NCBI GenBank assembly: GCA_964638795.1
Contig: CAZXAX010000003.1
Location: 1-59,418, forward strand
Length of the DNA: 59,418 nucleotides
Reading direction: 5' to 3'
Source of the DNA: CAIYHK01 sp964638795
GTDB lineage: Bacteria > Actinomycetota > Acidimicrobiia > Acidimicrobiales > Ilumatobacteraceae
Shown here: one piece after another, positions 43,492-52,123 of the stretch
Layout of the letters: each line of letters starts with the position of its first letter
Position numbering within the stretch: position 1 is the stretch's first letter
Program-made: the position numbers and the translations under genes
Notes under the pieces: generated by a model
Told to the model about the DNA's origin: nothing
What the model saw: the letters and a program-made list of their open reading frames with translations, nothing else
Databases searched by the model: none

Positions 43492-45087
43492 TCAGCTCAC
43501 GAGCTGACGCGAGATCACCTTCAGGCAGAGAGTTTCGTCTGCACCTTCAAAGATTGAAAGCACACGAGCATCGACGAAAAGTCGGCTAACTGAGTATTCC
43601 TCGGCATATCCATATCCGCCGTGGATCTGCATTGCTTCGCGGGTAACCCACTCGGCCGCTTTGCACGAGTACGCCTTGATCATGCTGGCTTCGAGGGTGC
43701 CTTCACCCTTGGCCATCAGGGTTGCAACCGCATAGGAAAACTGTCGGCAGGCCTGAATGATGACCGCCATGCGACCGAGTTTTGCTTTTGTCAATTGATA
43801 ATCAAAGACATTGCGCCCGAATACATTGCGATTCTGGGAATAGTCAAGAGCCGATTCATAGGCGGCTTGCATTACACCTACCGCGCGCGCGGCGGTTTGC
43901 AAGCGACCATTTTCGAATCCGGCCATCTGGAGATAGAAGCCTTTGCCGATTCCTTCAGGGCCACCGATCAAGTTTTCAGCAGCAACCCACCATGAATCGA
44001 AAGCAACTTCATAGGAGTGCATTCCGCGGTAGCCGATCGTGTCGATTGCGCGGCCTTCCATCTTGCCGCCATCATCTTGTTTGAATTCGAATCCGTGGCC
44101 ATCACCGCGTGGTTTAGGAACGATGAAAAGACTCAGACCTCGGTGACCAAGTGAGCGATCCGCTTCGGTGCGGGCCAGCAACATGAGTACATCGGCGCGT
44201 GCACCAAAGGTGCACCAGGTCTTCACGCCGTTTATTACATAGCCGTCTTCACCCTTTGAATTCTTCGCAGGTGTCGCTGTGACTTTGATGTTGGCTACGT
44301 CGCTTCCATAGTCGGGTTCGGTGACCGCAACAGCTGCCAACACTTCTGCGGTTGCAAGCTTTGAGAGCCAGAAGTGCTTCTGCTCCTCAGTGCCACCTTT
44401 CATTAACGCGCGAGCAAGGATTTCTGGGCGGGTAATTAGCGAGCCACCGATGCCCAAAGATCCCCGAGAGAGTTCTTCGGTTGCGATCACATTGCCCAAA
44501 TATTCGCCGTCACCGCCTTCGCTGTAACCGCCGTACTCAACGGGTATTGAAAGACCAAACGCACCCATTTCGGCGAGCCCTGAGATGATCTGTTCGGGGA
44601 CATCGTCGTTGTTTCGGTGCACGTGTTCGGCGTGCTGGGTCAGCACGTTGTTTGCATAGGCCCGAAATGCATCTTGAACCATTTCAAACTCTGAATCGAG
44701 ATGACGCGGTCCGGGATGATCGGCGAGCGAAGCAAGGAAATCGGGATCTCTGTACTTGGTTACGAAGTCGTGACCCTTGGAAAGTACAGATGGGTCGACT
44801 CCCCAAATCTGCTCACGCCCAATTAACTTGCTGACTAGGTCGTGCACCACATCGGCGACGAATGCGCATGTGATCTTTGATTCAATGTCACCTTTGTTGC
44901 CGTAGTCAAGCATTGCGCGCGCAGTTGCTACGGCCGATGCGATATGAGCAAGGTCATAAGCAAGGACTTGGCTGGCATCGGGACCACCGGATGCTTTGAG
45001 ACTCGCGATGCCAGCCTCAACGCAAGATGATGCGGCTTCAACGATTTCGGTGGCTGTTACGAGGTCACTTAGGGCAGTGGAGGGCAT
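43492..45087 (-). CDS. mcd: (2S)-methylsuccinyl-CoA dehydrogenase
   Basis: A 531-residue acyl-CoA dehydrogenase with a long N-terminal extension (about 130 residues: AYDLAHIASAVATARAMLDY and CAFVADVVHDLVSKLIGREQ) that sets Mcd apart from ordinary 380-residue family members. The core shows TEPDYGSDVANIKVTA, GYVINGVKTWCTFGARADV, the MEGRAIDTIGYRGMHSYEV segment and a C-terminal QIHGGYGYAEEYSVSRLFVD. Mcd oxidises (2S)-methylsuccinyl-CoA to mesaconyl-CoA in the ethylmalonyl-CoA pathway. Its stop is eight bases from that of the convergent Mcl gene. Confidence 0.85.
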   Translation of the reverse strand: MPSTALSDLVTATEIVEAASSCVEAGIASLKASGGPDASQVLAYDLAHIASAVATARAMLDYGNKGDIESKITCAFVADVVHDLVSKLIGREQIWGVDPSVLSKGHDFVTKYRDPDFLASLADHPGPRHLDSEFEMVQDAFRAYANNVLTQHAEHVHRNNDDVPEQIISGLAEMGAFGLSIPVEYGGYSEGGDGEYLGNVIATEELSRGSLGIGGSLITRPEILARALMKGGTEEQKHFWLSKLATAEVLAAVAVTEPDYGSDVANIKVTATPAKNSKGEDGYVINGVKTWCTFGARADVLMLLARTEADRSLGHRGLSLFIVPKPRGDGHGFEFKQDDGGKMEGRAIDTIGYRGMHSYEVAFDSWWVAAENLIGGPEGIGKGFYLQMAGFENGRLQTAARAVGVMQAAYESALDYSQNRNVFGRNVFDYQLTKAKLGRMAVIIQACRQFSYAVATLMAKGEGTLEASMIKAYSCKAAEWVTREAMQIHGGYGYAEEYSVSRLFVDARVLSIFEGADETLCLKVISRQLVS

Positions 45088-45170
45088 GAGAAAAGGCTAG
45101 CCGTGGCTATTTAAATGACCACTCGCCACCGCAAAGAGCGCCATTGCCTAGAGTGGCAATCAGGCGACTT

Positions 45171-46343
45171 ATGTCAGAGCACACCACATTCGACGGCGAA
45201 AAGCCGCCTCAGCGCGAGGGTTTACGGATCCTGAAGCGCGCCGCCAAGACCTTCATTACCCTCGCCCTCATCTGGTTCTTCGTGATCCCGTTGATACCAG
45301 GATTTCGAGATGCCATCGACCGTCTCACAGATGTCGCCCCTGGGTACTTAGTTTGTGGACTGGCACTCCAGATTTCCGCGTTGTTTTCCTACTCAATGCT
45401 TACGCGTGCGGCATTGACCGAGGAAGGGCACAAGTTTCCGATATTCCGACTCTTTCGAATCCAGTTGAGCACCCGTGCGTTAGGCAGTGTGATGCCGGTT
45501 GGCAACGCCGCATCATCTGCTCTGGGCTATCGATTGCTGACCCTTTCGGGGGTAAGTGGACCCGATGCAGGATTCGCACTGGCCACTGCCGGTGTGGGTT
45601 CTGCGGTTGTTTTGAACATCATGCTTTGGATCGCTTTGATTGTTTCGATTCCACTTCGCGGCGTCAACGCTGGTTATGGACTTGCGGCATTAGTCGGTGT
45701 CATTTTGATGCTGGTCGCCGCATTACTTGTCTTTGGATTGATGGAAGGGCAGGGGAGAGCCGAGCGCGCCGTGCGCGCCATTGCCAAAAATCTCCGCTTC
45801 AATCCAGATCGCGCAGCAGAAGTGCTGAACCACCTGGGTTCACGATTGGAGTCACTGGCAAAGAATCGGCATCTCATGAGACGCGTTGTTTTCTGGGCTG
45901 CACTCAACTGGCTACTCGATGCAGCTTCACTTTGGGTGTTCTTGCGAGCCTTTGGTGGTTCGATTGCGTTTGACGGTTTGTTGGTTGCCTTTGGGCTCGC
46001 CAACATCATTGCGGTTGTACCAATTACGCCTGGGGGTCTTGGAATCGTTGAAGGTTTGTACATTCCAACACTTGTCGGATTTGGTCTCACGAAGAGCACC
46101 GCCACCGTTGGTGTGTACCTATACCGAATCGCCCAATACTTCATGCCTATTGCACTTGGCGGCCTTGCCTATCTCTCTTTGCGCATGGGTCCACTGTCGA
46201 TTGCTCGCCACACGCGGCTTAAAAAGCTCAGAGATGTTGCAATTGAAGAAGCTGAACGCCGGCAGAGTCGAGTTGATTGGATTGAAACTTACGCGCCGCG
46301 TGATATCACTAGTGAAGTTTCCAAGTTCGATCGCCCTGGTTGA
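45171..46343 (+). CDS. lysylphosphatidylglycerol-synthase-type flippase-like membrane protein (UPF0104)
   Basis: A 390-residue polytopic membrane protein of the LPG_synthase_TM group. A basic cytoplasmic N-terminus (REGLRILKRAAKTF) leads into about eight helices. Family marks are QLSTRALGSVMPVGNAASS and VPITPGGLGIVEGLYIPTLVG near residue 285, typical of the flippase-like domain. There is no lysyl-transferase domain, so it may move a lipid or glycan precursor rather than modify it. The ATG at 45171 is preferred to the TTG nine codons upstream. It lies between mcd (divergent) and the mesaconyl-CoA hydratase gene. Confidence 0.85.
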   Translation: MSEHTTFDGEKPPQREGLRILKRAAKTFITLALIWFFVIPLIPGFRDAIDRLTDVAPGYLVCGLALQISALFSYSMLTRAALTEEGHKFPIFRLFRIQLSTRALGSVMPVGNAASSALGYRLLTLSGVSGPDAGFALATAGVGSAVVLNIMLWIALIVSIPLRGVNAGYGLAALVGVILMLVAALLVFGLMEGQGRAERAVRAIAKNLRFNPDRAAEVLNHLGSRLESLAKNRHLMRRVVFWAALNWLLDAASLWVFLRAFGGSIAFDGLLVAFGLANIIAVVPITPGGLGIVEGLYIPTLVGFGLTKSTATVGVYLYRIAQYFMPIALGGLAYLSLRMGPLSIARHTRLKKLRDVAIEEAERRQSRVDWIETYAPRDITSEVSKFDRPG

Positions 46344-46360
46344 GGAACTAGATTTATCTC

Positions 46361-46876
46361 ATGACCACTCATGAGCGACCATTTGGCCGATGCCTTGAAG
46401 ATTTCACCGTTGGTGACGTTTATAAACACTGGCCCGGCAAAACGATCACAGAGTATGACGATCATCTGTTTTGCATGATCACGATGAATCATCATCCACT
46501 TCACACCAACGACTGGTTCGCCAAAGACAGTGTCCAAGGCCGCAATGTCGTAGTTGGCAATCTCGTTTACTCCTTGGTGCTTGGCATGAGTGTTCCTGAT
46601 GTGAGTGGCGCAGCGATTGCCAATCTTGAAGTTGAAACTCTGCAGCACAAGTTCCCGACATTTCATGGCGACACGATTCACGCCGAGACCCGAGTGCTCG
46701 ATGTGCAGGAGTCCAAATCAAAAAATGACCGTGGCGTGGTGACCGTAGAGACGAAAGCCTTCAACCAGGAGGGTAAAGAGGTCTGTTACTTCCGCCGCCG
46801 AGTAATGGTCTGGAAGCGGGATTCCGCACCAGGTCGCAAGCGCCCGTACGACGGCGTAAACGTCTGGGAATCCTGA
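46361..46876 (+). CDS. MaoC-like dehydratase, probable mesaconyl-CoA hydratase
   Basis: A 171-residue hot-dog-fold (MaoC) hydratase. It opens with RPFGRCLEDFTVGDVYKHWPG and shows the active-site segment MNHHPLHTNDWFAKDS, VVVGNLVYSLVLGMSVPD and the hydratase-like LQHKFPTFHGDTIHAETRVLD. Mesaconyl-CoA hydratase converts mesaconyl-CoA to beta-methylmalyl-CoA, the step between Mcd and Mcl, both encoded within 4 kb. Proteobacterial Mch is a longer two-domain protein (about 340 residues), so this would be a single-domain actinobacterial type. Other MaoC functions remain possible. Confidence 0.72.
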   Translation: MTTHERPFGRCLEDFTVGDVYKHWPGKTITEYDDHLFCMITMNHHPLHTNDWFAKDSVQGRNVVVGNLVYSLVLGMSVPDVSGAAIANLEVETLQHKFPTFHGDTIHAETRVLDVQESKSKNDRGVVTVETKAFNQEGKEVCYFRRRVMVWKRDSAPGRKRPYDGVNVWES

Positions 46877-46956
46877 GCCCGCCTCGTTTGAGGTCGGCTT
46901 GCGACCGAAGTCACGACTAGCGCGTTTTACACCTCGTATGGCACACGCCTAGCGTT

Positions 46957-47808
46957 TTGCTCATAGGGGGCACGGACAAACTTCGGGTCACGTTCTACGG
47001 CGTTAGGGGTTCAACGCCGTGTCACGGTGACGAAACACGGCGATACGGCGGTAATACGTCGTGCGTCGTTATTGCTGCGCCCGGTGAAAACCCTCTGATT
47101 CTCGATCTTGGTACAGGGCTTCGTTATTTTGCTCGCACATTGCCCCATGGCAAGCCTGCAAATGTGAATGTGTTGCTATCGCATCTGCACTGGGACCACA
47201 TTCAGGGACTGCCATTTTTTGCGCCCCTTTTGCACGAAGAAACCAAAGTTCATGTTGTTGCACCAAAACAAGATGATTGTGATCTTGAAGAAGCGATGCG
47301 ACGCGCGATAACTCCGCCAATTTTCCCCGTTGAGCTGAATGCTTTGGCGGCAACGATCACGTATCAACCAGTTACCAACGAGACATTCAAGATCGACGGC
47401 TTTGACATAACTTCACGAGCAGTGCCACATGTTGGCCTGACACTCGGATTCCGTGTGCAATGGCAAGACAAGGTGGTCACGTACATACCAGACCACCAGC
47501 AGCCACTGAATGGGGCCGTTGAATTCACCGATGGCGCCCTTGAACTAATGCGCGATGCTGACCTACTGATTCATGATGCGCAGTACCTGCCTGAAGAGTT
47601 TCCGCGCAGGTCAAATTGGGGGCATTGCACCACCGAATTCGCAGTGCAGGGTGCAAGACGCTCGAACGTCAAACATCTGGCACTATTTCATCATGACCCT
47701 GGTCGCACCGATGACTCACTTGACCGAATCCATGATGCTCTTGATGCAGAGACTGGAAAGTCAATGCGACTTTCCACAGCACGTGAAGGCCTAACACTGG
47801 AGATTTGA
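46957..47808 (+). CDS. metallo-beta-lactamase-fold hydrolase
   Basis: A 283-residue MBL protein. It begins LRVTFYGVRGSTPCHGDETRR, followed by ILDLGTGLRYFA, the zinc motif SHLHWDHIQGLPFF (HxHxDH), later VTYIPDHQQ, LLIHDAQYLPEE and HLALFHHDPGRTDD. This arrangement occurs in small phosphodiesterases and cyclic-nucleotide-like hydrolases (GVRGSTP group); the substrate is unknown. The frame opens with a TTG at 46957 and no earlier ATG is usable; a ribosome-site-like AGGGGG lies inside the first codons, so the true start is uncertain. One base separates it from the flavin reductase gene. Confidence 0.82.
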   Translation: MLIGGTDKLRVTFYGVRGSTPCHGDETRRYGGNTSCVVIAAPGENPLILDLGTGLRYFARTLPHGKPANVNVLLSHLHWDHIQGLPFFAPLLHEETKVHVVAPKQDDCDLEEAMRRAITPPIFPVELNALAATITYQPVTNETFKIDGFDITSRAVPHVGLTLGFRVQWQDKVVTYIPDHQQPLNGAVEFTDGALELMRDADLLIHDAQYLPEEFPRRSNWGHCTTEFAVQGARRSNVKHLALFHHDPGRTDDSLDRIHDALDAETGKSMRLSTAREGLTLEI

Positions 47809-47809
47809 A

Positions 47810-48298
47810 ATGACCGTTGATCAAGCAATCTTCCGTGCCGTACTTGCCGTAGTCCCAACCAGTGTTGTTGTGGTGACGGGTATCAGCCCCGAAGGGAATC
47901 CGGTTGGAGCCACAATCGGATCTTTCACGTCGGTGTCGCTCAATCCGCCGATGGTTGGTTTCTTGCCCTCTGTTGACATGGAAGTTTGGAAGGCAATGAA
48001 GTCCACTGGAAAGTTCTGTGTGAATGTTTTGACGGGCGACCAAGAGAAAGAGTGCTGGGCGTTTGCAGGCAGTAAAGACGATCGTTTTGAGGGTATTAGC
48101 TGGAAGAAATCGCCCGCGGGCCTACCGCAACTCGATGGAGTGGCTGCTTGGATTGATTGCCAGATTCATTCTGAAACCCTCGTGGGGGACCACTACTTCG
48201 TGGCGGGCACGGTGCTCCATATGGGAGCCAATGATGCGGCAACAGATTCGATGATTTTTTACCGTAACGCAGTTGGCGTGCCGAACCTCGGTAAGTGA
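47810..48298 (+). CDS. flavin reductase-like FMN-binding protein
   Basis: A 162-residue split-barrel flavoprotein of the flavin-reductase group. It shows VVPTSVVVVTGISPEGNPVGATIGSF, the SVSLNPPMVGFLPS block near residue 50, FCVNVLTGDQEKECWAFAG and the late DHYFVAGTVLHMG. Such proteins supply reduced FMN to two-component monooxygenases. The start overlaps the upstream region by one base spacing and the next gene begins one base after the stop, so MBL hydrolase, flavin reductase and MauE form an operon. No partner monooxygenase is adjacent. Confidence 0.85.
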   Translation: MTVDQAIFRAVLAVVPTSVVVVTGISPEGNPVGATIGSFTSVSLNPPMVGFLPSVDMEVWKAMKSTGKFCVNVLTGDQEKECWAFAGSKDDRFEGISWKKSPAGLPQLDGVAAWIDCQIHSETLVGDHYFVAGTVLHMGANDAATDSMIFYRNAVGVPNLGK

Positions 48299-48299
48299 G

Positions 48300-48683
48300 A
48301 TGCACAACATCGCCATCGCATGCGCGGTGATCGTAGGGGCTGTTTTGGTATTCGCTGGTGTCTCGAAATTGGTGGCGATGGAGCAGTGGAGAATTGATGC
48401 ACGAACACTCGGTGTGCCAGACGCTGTCGCAGTAGTGGTTCCTGTTTATGAATCGGCCCTGGGGCTGGGTTTGATATTTGGCATTGCAACCGTGGTTCTT
48501 GCATTGATTGCAGCATCAACACTGGCCGCGATGACACTTCTGCTCGTGAAGAAAATTATCGATGGGAATCCACCGACTTGCGCTTGTTTTGGCAAATTTT
48601 CGCGTAAGACAATTAGTCCTGCCGATGTTGCACGCAACATGTGCTTGATCGTTCTTGCAATTGTTGCTGCAGTCGGTTTTTAG
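48300..48683 (+). CDS. MauE/DoxX-like membrane protein
   Basis: A 127-residue membrane protein with four helices. It has the family starts VIVGAVLVFAGVSKL and VVPVYESALGLGLIFG, and a NPPTCACFGKFSRK loop with a Cys-Ala-Cys pair after helix 3, then DVARNMCLIVLAI. MauE-type proteins assist disulfide formation or maturation of exported enzymes. The CxC in the loop agrees with a redox role. The stop overlaps the convergent oligopeptidase gene by four bases. Confidence 0.75.
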   Translation: MHNIAIACAVIVGAVLVFAGVSKLVAMEQWRIDARTLGVPDAVAVVVPVYESALGLGLIFGIATVVLALIAASTLAAMTLLLVKKIIDGNPPTCACFGKFSRKTISPADVARNMCLIVLAIVAAVGF

Positions 48684-50707
48684 ATAATTGAACTGGTGCT
48701 CAAACAAAATGCGACGATTTCCGCTTCGTCGCGCCATCGGTCGTAGCGCCCTGAGGCACCACCGTGCCCAGCCCCCATTTCACACTTGAAGAGAATTGGT
48801 TGGCTGCCCGTGTTACATGAGCGAATTTTGGCGATCCACTTAGCTGGCTCGTGGTAACTCACCCGCGGATCGTTGATTCCGGCGGTAGCGAAAATTGCCG
48901 GAAAGTTTCGCGCAGTGATGTTGTCATACGGTGAATAAGAAAGCATGTAGCTCGCCCAAGGCTCAACCCGCGGGTCGCCCCATTCCTCCCATTCGGTGAC
49001 CGTGAGAGGCATCGAGGGGTCACTCATTGTGGTGACAACATCAACGAATGGGACTTCTGCGATCGCGCCGGCCCACAGTTCGGGATCTCGGTTGATGCAC
49101 GCACCGACCATTAATCCGCCCGCACTACCTCCACGCACAATCAGTTTGTCAGCGGCAGCAATTCGTTTGGTGACGAGATGCATCGCTGCATAGTTGACGT
49201 CAGCAAATGTGTTCGCCTTTGTGAGTAGTCGGCCTTCGAAGTACCAGTTGCGTCCCATCTCGCCGCCGCCACGCGGATGCACCAGGGCCCAGATAAATCC
49301 ACGATCAAGCAGCGAGAGTCTTGCTACTGAAAACCACGGTGGGATTGAGATTTCATAAGCACCGTAGGCATAGACCACGCATGGCGCTGTTCCGTCGAGG
49401 GGGGTGTCGACATGGTGGACGATGTCAATCGGGACGAGTGTGCCGTCACCTGATCGGGCCCATTCCCTTGTGCTCACGTAACTTGCCAGGTCGGTATTGG
49501 GTACTGGGGTCAACTTCAAAGTTGCGGTCGTTTTGTCCACGAGTGATTGTTCATAAACGCCTGGTGGTTCACATAGTGATTGTCTTGTAAATCGGACTGA
49601 GTCTGAATCCCAGTTTGGATTTGATTCCAGCTCGAGTTCGCATGGCACAGATGGCTGATCCAAATCTTCGATAACTCCATCGCGCGTTACAACGCTGATG
49701 GTCTGTTGCCCGTTGGTCCACGAAGTCATGACTAAGTGATCGCGAAATGCTTCTAGACCAGTAATGCGACGTCCGGCAAGATGGGGAACAAGATCGGTCC
49801 ACTCAGATGGTGCATCAAGATTCGCACTGCAGAGTTTGAAATCAACGGCGTCCAGATTTGTGAGAACTACCAACTGATCGCCCCAGTCATCAATTGAGTA
49901 TTCGATGTCATCGCGTCGTTGGCTGACTAATCGGATCGCGGTTTCGGGATTGGTCGCATCAATCATGTGGACCTCGGCGGAGGTTTTGCTCGCTGAATCA
50001 ATAACTACAAACCGCTCAGAGCGAGTTAGTCCGATGCCAACAAAGAAACGCTCATCAGGTTCTTCAAAAACAATCGTGTCCGCGGCTTGTGAAGTACCCA
50101 TCTTGTGACGCCATACTCGCCATGGTCGCATTGCGTCATCGGGAGTGACATAGAAAAAGTGAGTTCCGTCCGTGGACCATGCAGTGCCACCCCAAGTGGT
50201 GCCAGCAAGTTCATCGGCTAGGTCAATTCCCGTGCGCAAATCCCTGAACCTGATAGTTGCCTTCTCGCTGCCGTCTATATCAGCAGACCATGCGAGCAGA
50301 TTTTGGTCGCAGCTCAGATCAAAACATTGAAGTGAGAAAAAGTCATGATCAACCGCTTCAGTGTTTTCGTCGAGTATCACTTGCTGGTCGGCGGATTCCT
50401 GCGTGCGCCCACGGCAGTGAGTTTGGTAATTCAAACCCTCGGTCGTTCGAGATACGTACCACCAATCCCCATTGCGCACGGGAACCGACATATCGGTTTC
50501 TTGGACGCGGGACTTAATCTCCGCGAAAACCGAATCGATAATCGAGCGCTGGGAACTCAACCATTCGTTTGTGTGTGAATTCTCGGCCTCGAGATAGCGA
50601 ATGACCTCTGGGTCTTCGCGATTGCTGAGCCAAGCCCAATCATCGATCACATTTCCTGTCGGACGAGTCCATTCGTGTTTGCGGCGAGGGGCAATTGGTG
50701 CAGGCAC
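48680..50707 (-). CDS. ptrB: oligopeptidase B (prolyl oligopeptidase family, S9A)
   Basis: A 675-residue serine peptidase with an N-terminal propeller and a C-terminal alpha/beta hydrolase. Marks are RKHEWTRPTGNVIDDWAWL near the start, ARLSLLDRGFIWALVHPRGG and the nucleophile region LIVRGGSAGGLMVGAC. Then come EVPFVDVVTTMSDPSMPLT, the Asp segment AGINDPRVSYHEPAKW and GAGHGGASGRYD with the catalytic His. Oligopeptidase B cleaves peptides after basic residues. There is no signal peptide, so it is cytoplasmic. It is divergent from the ferredoxin gene. Confidence 0.92.
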   Translation of the reverse strand: MPAPIAPRRKHEWTRPTGNVIDDWAWLSNREDPEVIRYLEAENSHTNEWLSSQRSIIDSVFAEIKSRVQETDMSVPVRNGDWWYVSRTTEGLNYQTHCRGRTQESADQQVILDENTEAVDHDFFSLQCFDLSCDQNLLAWSADIDGSEKATIRFRDLRTGIDLADELAGTTWGGTAWSTDGTHFFYVTPDDAMRPWRVWRHKMGTSQAADTIVFEEPDERFFVGIGLTRSERFVVIDSASKTSAEVHMIDATNPETAIRLVSQRRDDIEYSIDDWGDQLVVLTNLDAVDFKLCSANLDAPSEWTDLVPHLAGRRITGLEAFRDHLVMTSWTNGQQTISVVTRDGVIEDLDQPSVPCELELESNPNWDSDSVRFTRQSLCEPPGVYEQSLVDKTTATLKLTPVPNTDLASYVSTREWARSGDGTLVPIDIVHHVDTPLDGTAPCVVYAYGAYEISIPPWFSVARLSLLDRGFIWALVHPRGGGEMGRNWYFEGRLLTKANTFADVNYAAMHLVTKRIAAADKLIVRGGSAGGLMVGACINRDPELWAGAIAEVPFVDVVTTMSDPSMPLTVTEWEEWGDPRVEPWASYMLSYSPYDNITARNFPAIFATAGINDPRVSYHEPAKWIAKIRSCNTGSQPILFKCEMGAGHGGASGRYDRWRDEAEIVAFCLSTSSII

Positions 50708-50746
50708 AAGTAGTCAGGGTAGGTCAGTTGGCAATAGCGTGGAGAC

Positions 50747-50983
50747 ATGCGCGTGTGGATTGATCAGGATCTCTGCACAGGCGATGGCCTTTGTGTCGAC
50801 CACTGCCACAGTGTTTTTACGCTCTTAGAGGATGGAATTGCCTACGTGTGCGAAAACGGCGGCCCGCTTAACGACCCGGGTGGGGCTCGCTCGCCCGCAG
50901 AAGTGGATCCACGCTATGAAGAAGCGGTTGTTCGGGCAGCATTGGTGTGCCCAGGTGAATGCATCTTCATCGAAACAGTGTGA
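50747..50983 (+). CDS. small ferredoxin, probably [3Fe-4S] or Asp-ligated [4Fe-4S]
   Basis: A 78-residue ferredoxin. The cluster motif reads DLCTGDGLCVDHCHSVF, that is C10, D13, C16 and C20, with a remote Cys in the late VCPGECIF segment. Asp replaces the second cysteine, as in several ferredoxins that bind a [3Fe-4S] or an Asp-ligated [4Fe-4S] cluster and often serve cytochromes P450. No P450 gene lies nearby. Length and order match the actinobacterial single-cluster type. It stands between the divergent ptrB and a lipoprotein gene on the same strand. Confidence 0.88.
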   Translation: MRVWIDQDLCTGDGLCVDHCHSVFTLLEDGIAYVCENGGPLNDPGGARSPAEVDPRYEEAVVRAALVCPGECIFIETV

Positions 50984-51006
50984 CGGGCCCCTTCTAGAGT
51001 TTCACC

Positions 51007-51966
51007 ATGGTTCGTTCCCCACGCCACACAGCCCTATTGATTCTCGGCTTTGCCGTCTCACTCGCAGCGTGCTCAAGCCCCACGGGGACAACCTCGGGGG
51101 TCGTGGAAATCGGTGTTGCGAAGTCAACTGATGACCGTCCTATTGCATCACCGCTAGATGACGGTGGCTCTGGCAGCAGCGGGGTAGCTGTAACGGCTGG
51201 AGGCAAGGTTGACGCATTGGCGGTTGCCAATCGGCTCGTGGTTGCTAATGAATATCCAAGTGGCTACGAACGCGATTACTTCCGCCACTGGGTAACTGTG
51301 GACGCAGCCGGGTGCAGTGCGCGCGAGCACGTTTTGAAACAGGAATCGATCACACTCCCACAAGTTGACTCACCCTGCTACGTGGTTGCAGGCGACTGGT
51401 ATTCGGCCTACGACGGAATCACCCTGAGTGATCGTGCCGAAGTAGATATTGATCACATGGTTCCGTTGAAAGAAGCTTGGGATTCTGGAGCCTGGCGTTG
51501 GGATGCCGCGACACGTGAGCGTTATGCAAATGATGTGGCCGATCGCCGTTCATTGATTGCGGTCACAGGCAGCTCCAACGGCTCAAAGAGCGACAACGAT
51601 CCATCACAATGGATGCCTTCAGTGAGTAGCTATCGCTGCAAGTATCTCGGCGATTGGGTAGCGGTAAAGGCTCGATGGAACTTGACCATGGACTCCAGCG
51701 AAGCCGGATATGTAAAGAAACAACTACGCACCAATTGTGCGGGTCTAAAAATTGCAAAGATCAAAAAGGCATCGATCGGCTTTGGCCCGCTTCCGTCGCC
51801 AACAACCACCTCATCCTCGGGGAATAGCGGCGATTATGTGGCTACCGAAGTGCAAGCTGGCTGGTTTTGCAAGACCGAGCATCGCGGGCAATACGGGCTT
51901 GCCTCTAATGGCCGGCGCGTGCAGTGCGCTGATAGTGGCTCAGGATGGCGCTGGAAGTACGCCTAA
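51007..51966 (+). CDS. exported lipoprotein with HNH-type nuclease domain
   Basis: A 319-residue protein. The lipobox LAAC ends at C22. After a Gly/Ser-rich linker (about 45-65) comes a DUF1524/HNH-like core: DWYSAYDGITL and VDIDHMVPLKEAWDSGAW (D149, H150), then GSSNGSKSDNDPSQWMP, the place of the second metal-site residues. Several cysteine pairs suggest disulfides. The last 50 residues form a small extra module (GWFCKTEHRGQYGL and RVQCADSGSGWRWKY) after a Ser/Thr linker. Secreted homologues degrade DNA outside the cell. Whether this one is scavenging nuclease or toxin is unknown. Confidence 0.82.
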   Translation: MVRSPRHTALLILGFAVSLAACSSPTGTTSGVVEIGVAKSTDDRPIASPLDDGGSGSSGVAVTAGGKVDALAVANRLVVANEYPSGYERDYFRHWVTVDAAGCSAREHVLKQESITLPQVDSPCYVVAGDWYSAYDGITLSDRAEVDIDHMVPLKEAWDSGAWRWDAATRERYANDVADRRSLIAVTGSSNGSKSDNDPSQWMPSVSSYRCKYLGDWVAVKARWNLTMDSSEAGYVKKQLRTNCAGLKIAKIKKASIGFGPLPSPTTTSSSGNSGDYVATEVQAGWFCKTEHRGQYGLASNGRRVQCADSGSGWRWKYA

Positions 51967-51971
51967 TCGCT

Positions 51972-51996
51972 GTTTGGGAGCCAGTGGGTCTCAAAC
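51972..51996 (+). promoter_or_regulatory. hairpin between the nuclease lipoprotein gene and the bL37 gene
   Basis: GTTTGGGA (51972-51979) pairs with TCTCAAAC (51989-51996) through eight positions including one G-U pair. No T-run follows, so it is not a clear terminator; it may shape the 5' leader of the ribosomal gene. Confidence 0.35.
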
Positions 51997-52013
51997 GGTA
52001 GGGTGTAATCCCT

Positions 52014-52100
52014 ATGTCGAAGAAGACTAAGAAGCGCAAGGCGCGCATGCGTCGCTCAAAGGCCAATCACGGCAAGCGTCCCAACATGGGTCGCGGCTGA
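52014..52100 (+). CDS. micro-ribosomal protein bL37-like (28 aa)
   Basis: A 28-residue, extremely basic protein that starts MSKKTKKRKARMRR and continues SKANHGKRPNMGRG. The ANHGKRPN ending matches bL37, the small extra 50S protein found on mycobacterial ribosomes and conserved in actinobacteria. Thirteen of 28 residues are Lys or Arg. It is too short for ordinary gene finding. Its ATG is close to a GGTAGGGT stretch that can act as ribosome site. The identification rests on the C-terminal motif and composition recalled from mycobacteria. Confidence 0.78.
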   Translation: MSKKTKKRKARMRRSKANHGKRPNMGRG

Positions 52101-52123
52101 GATTTCGCCTTTTCTATTTCTCT

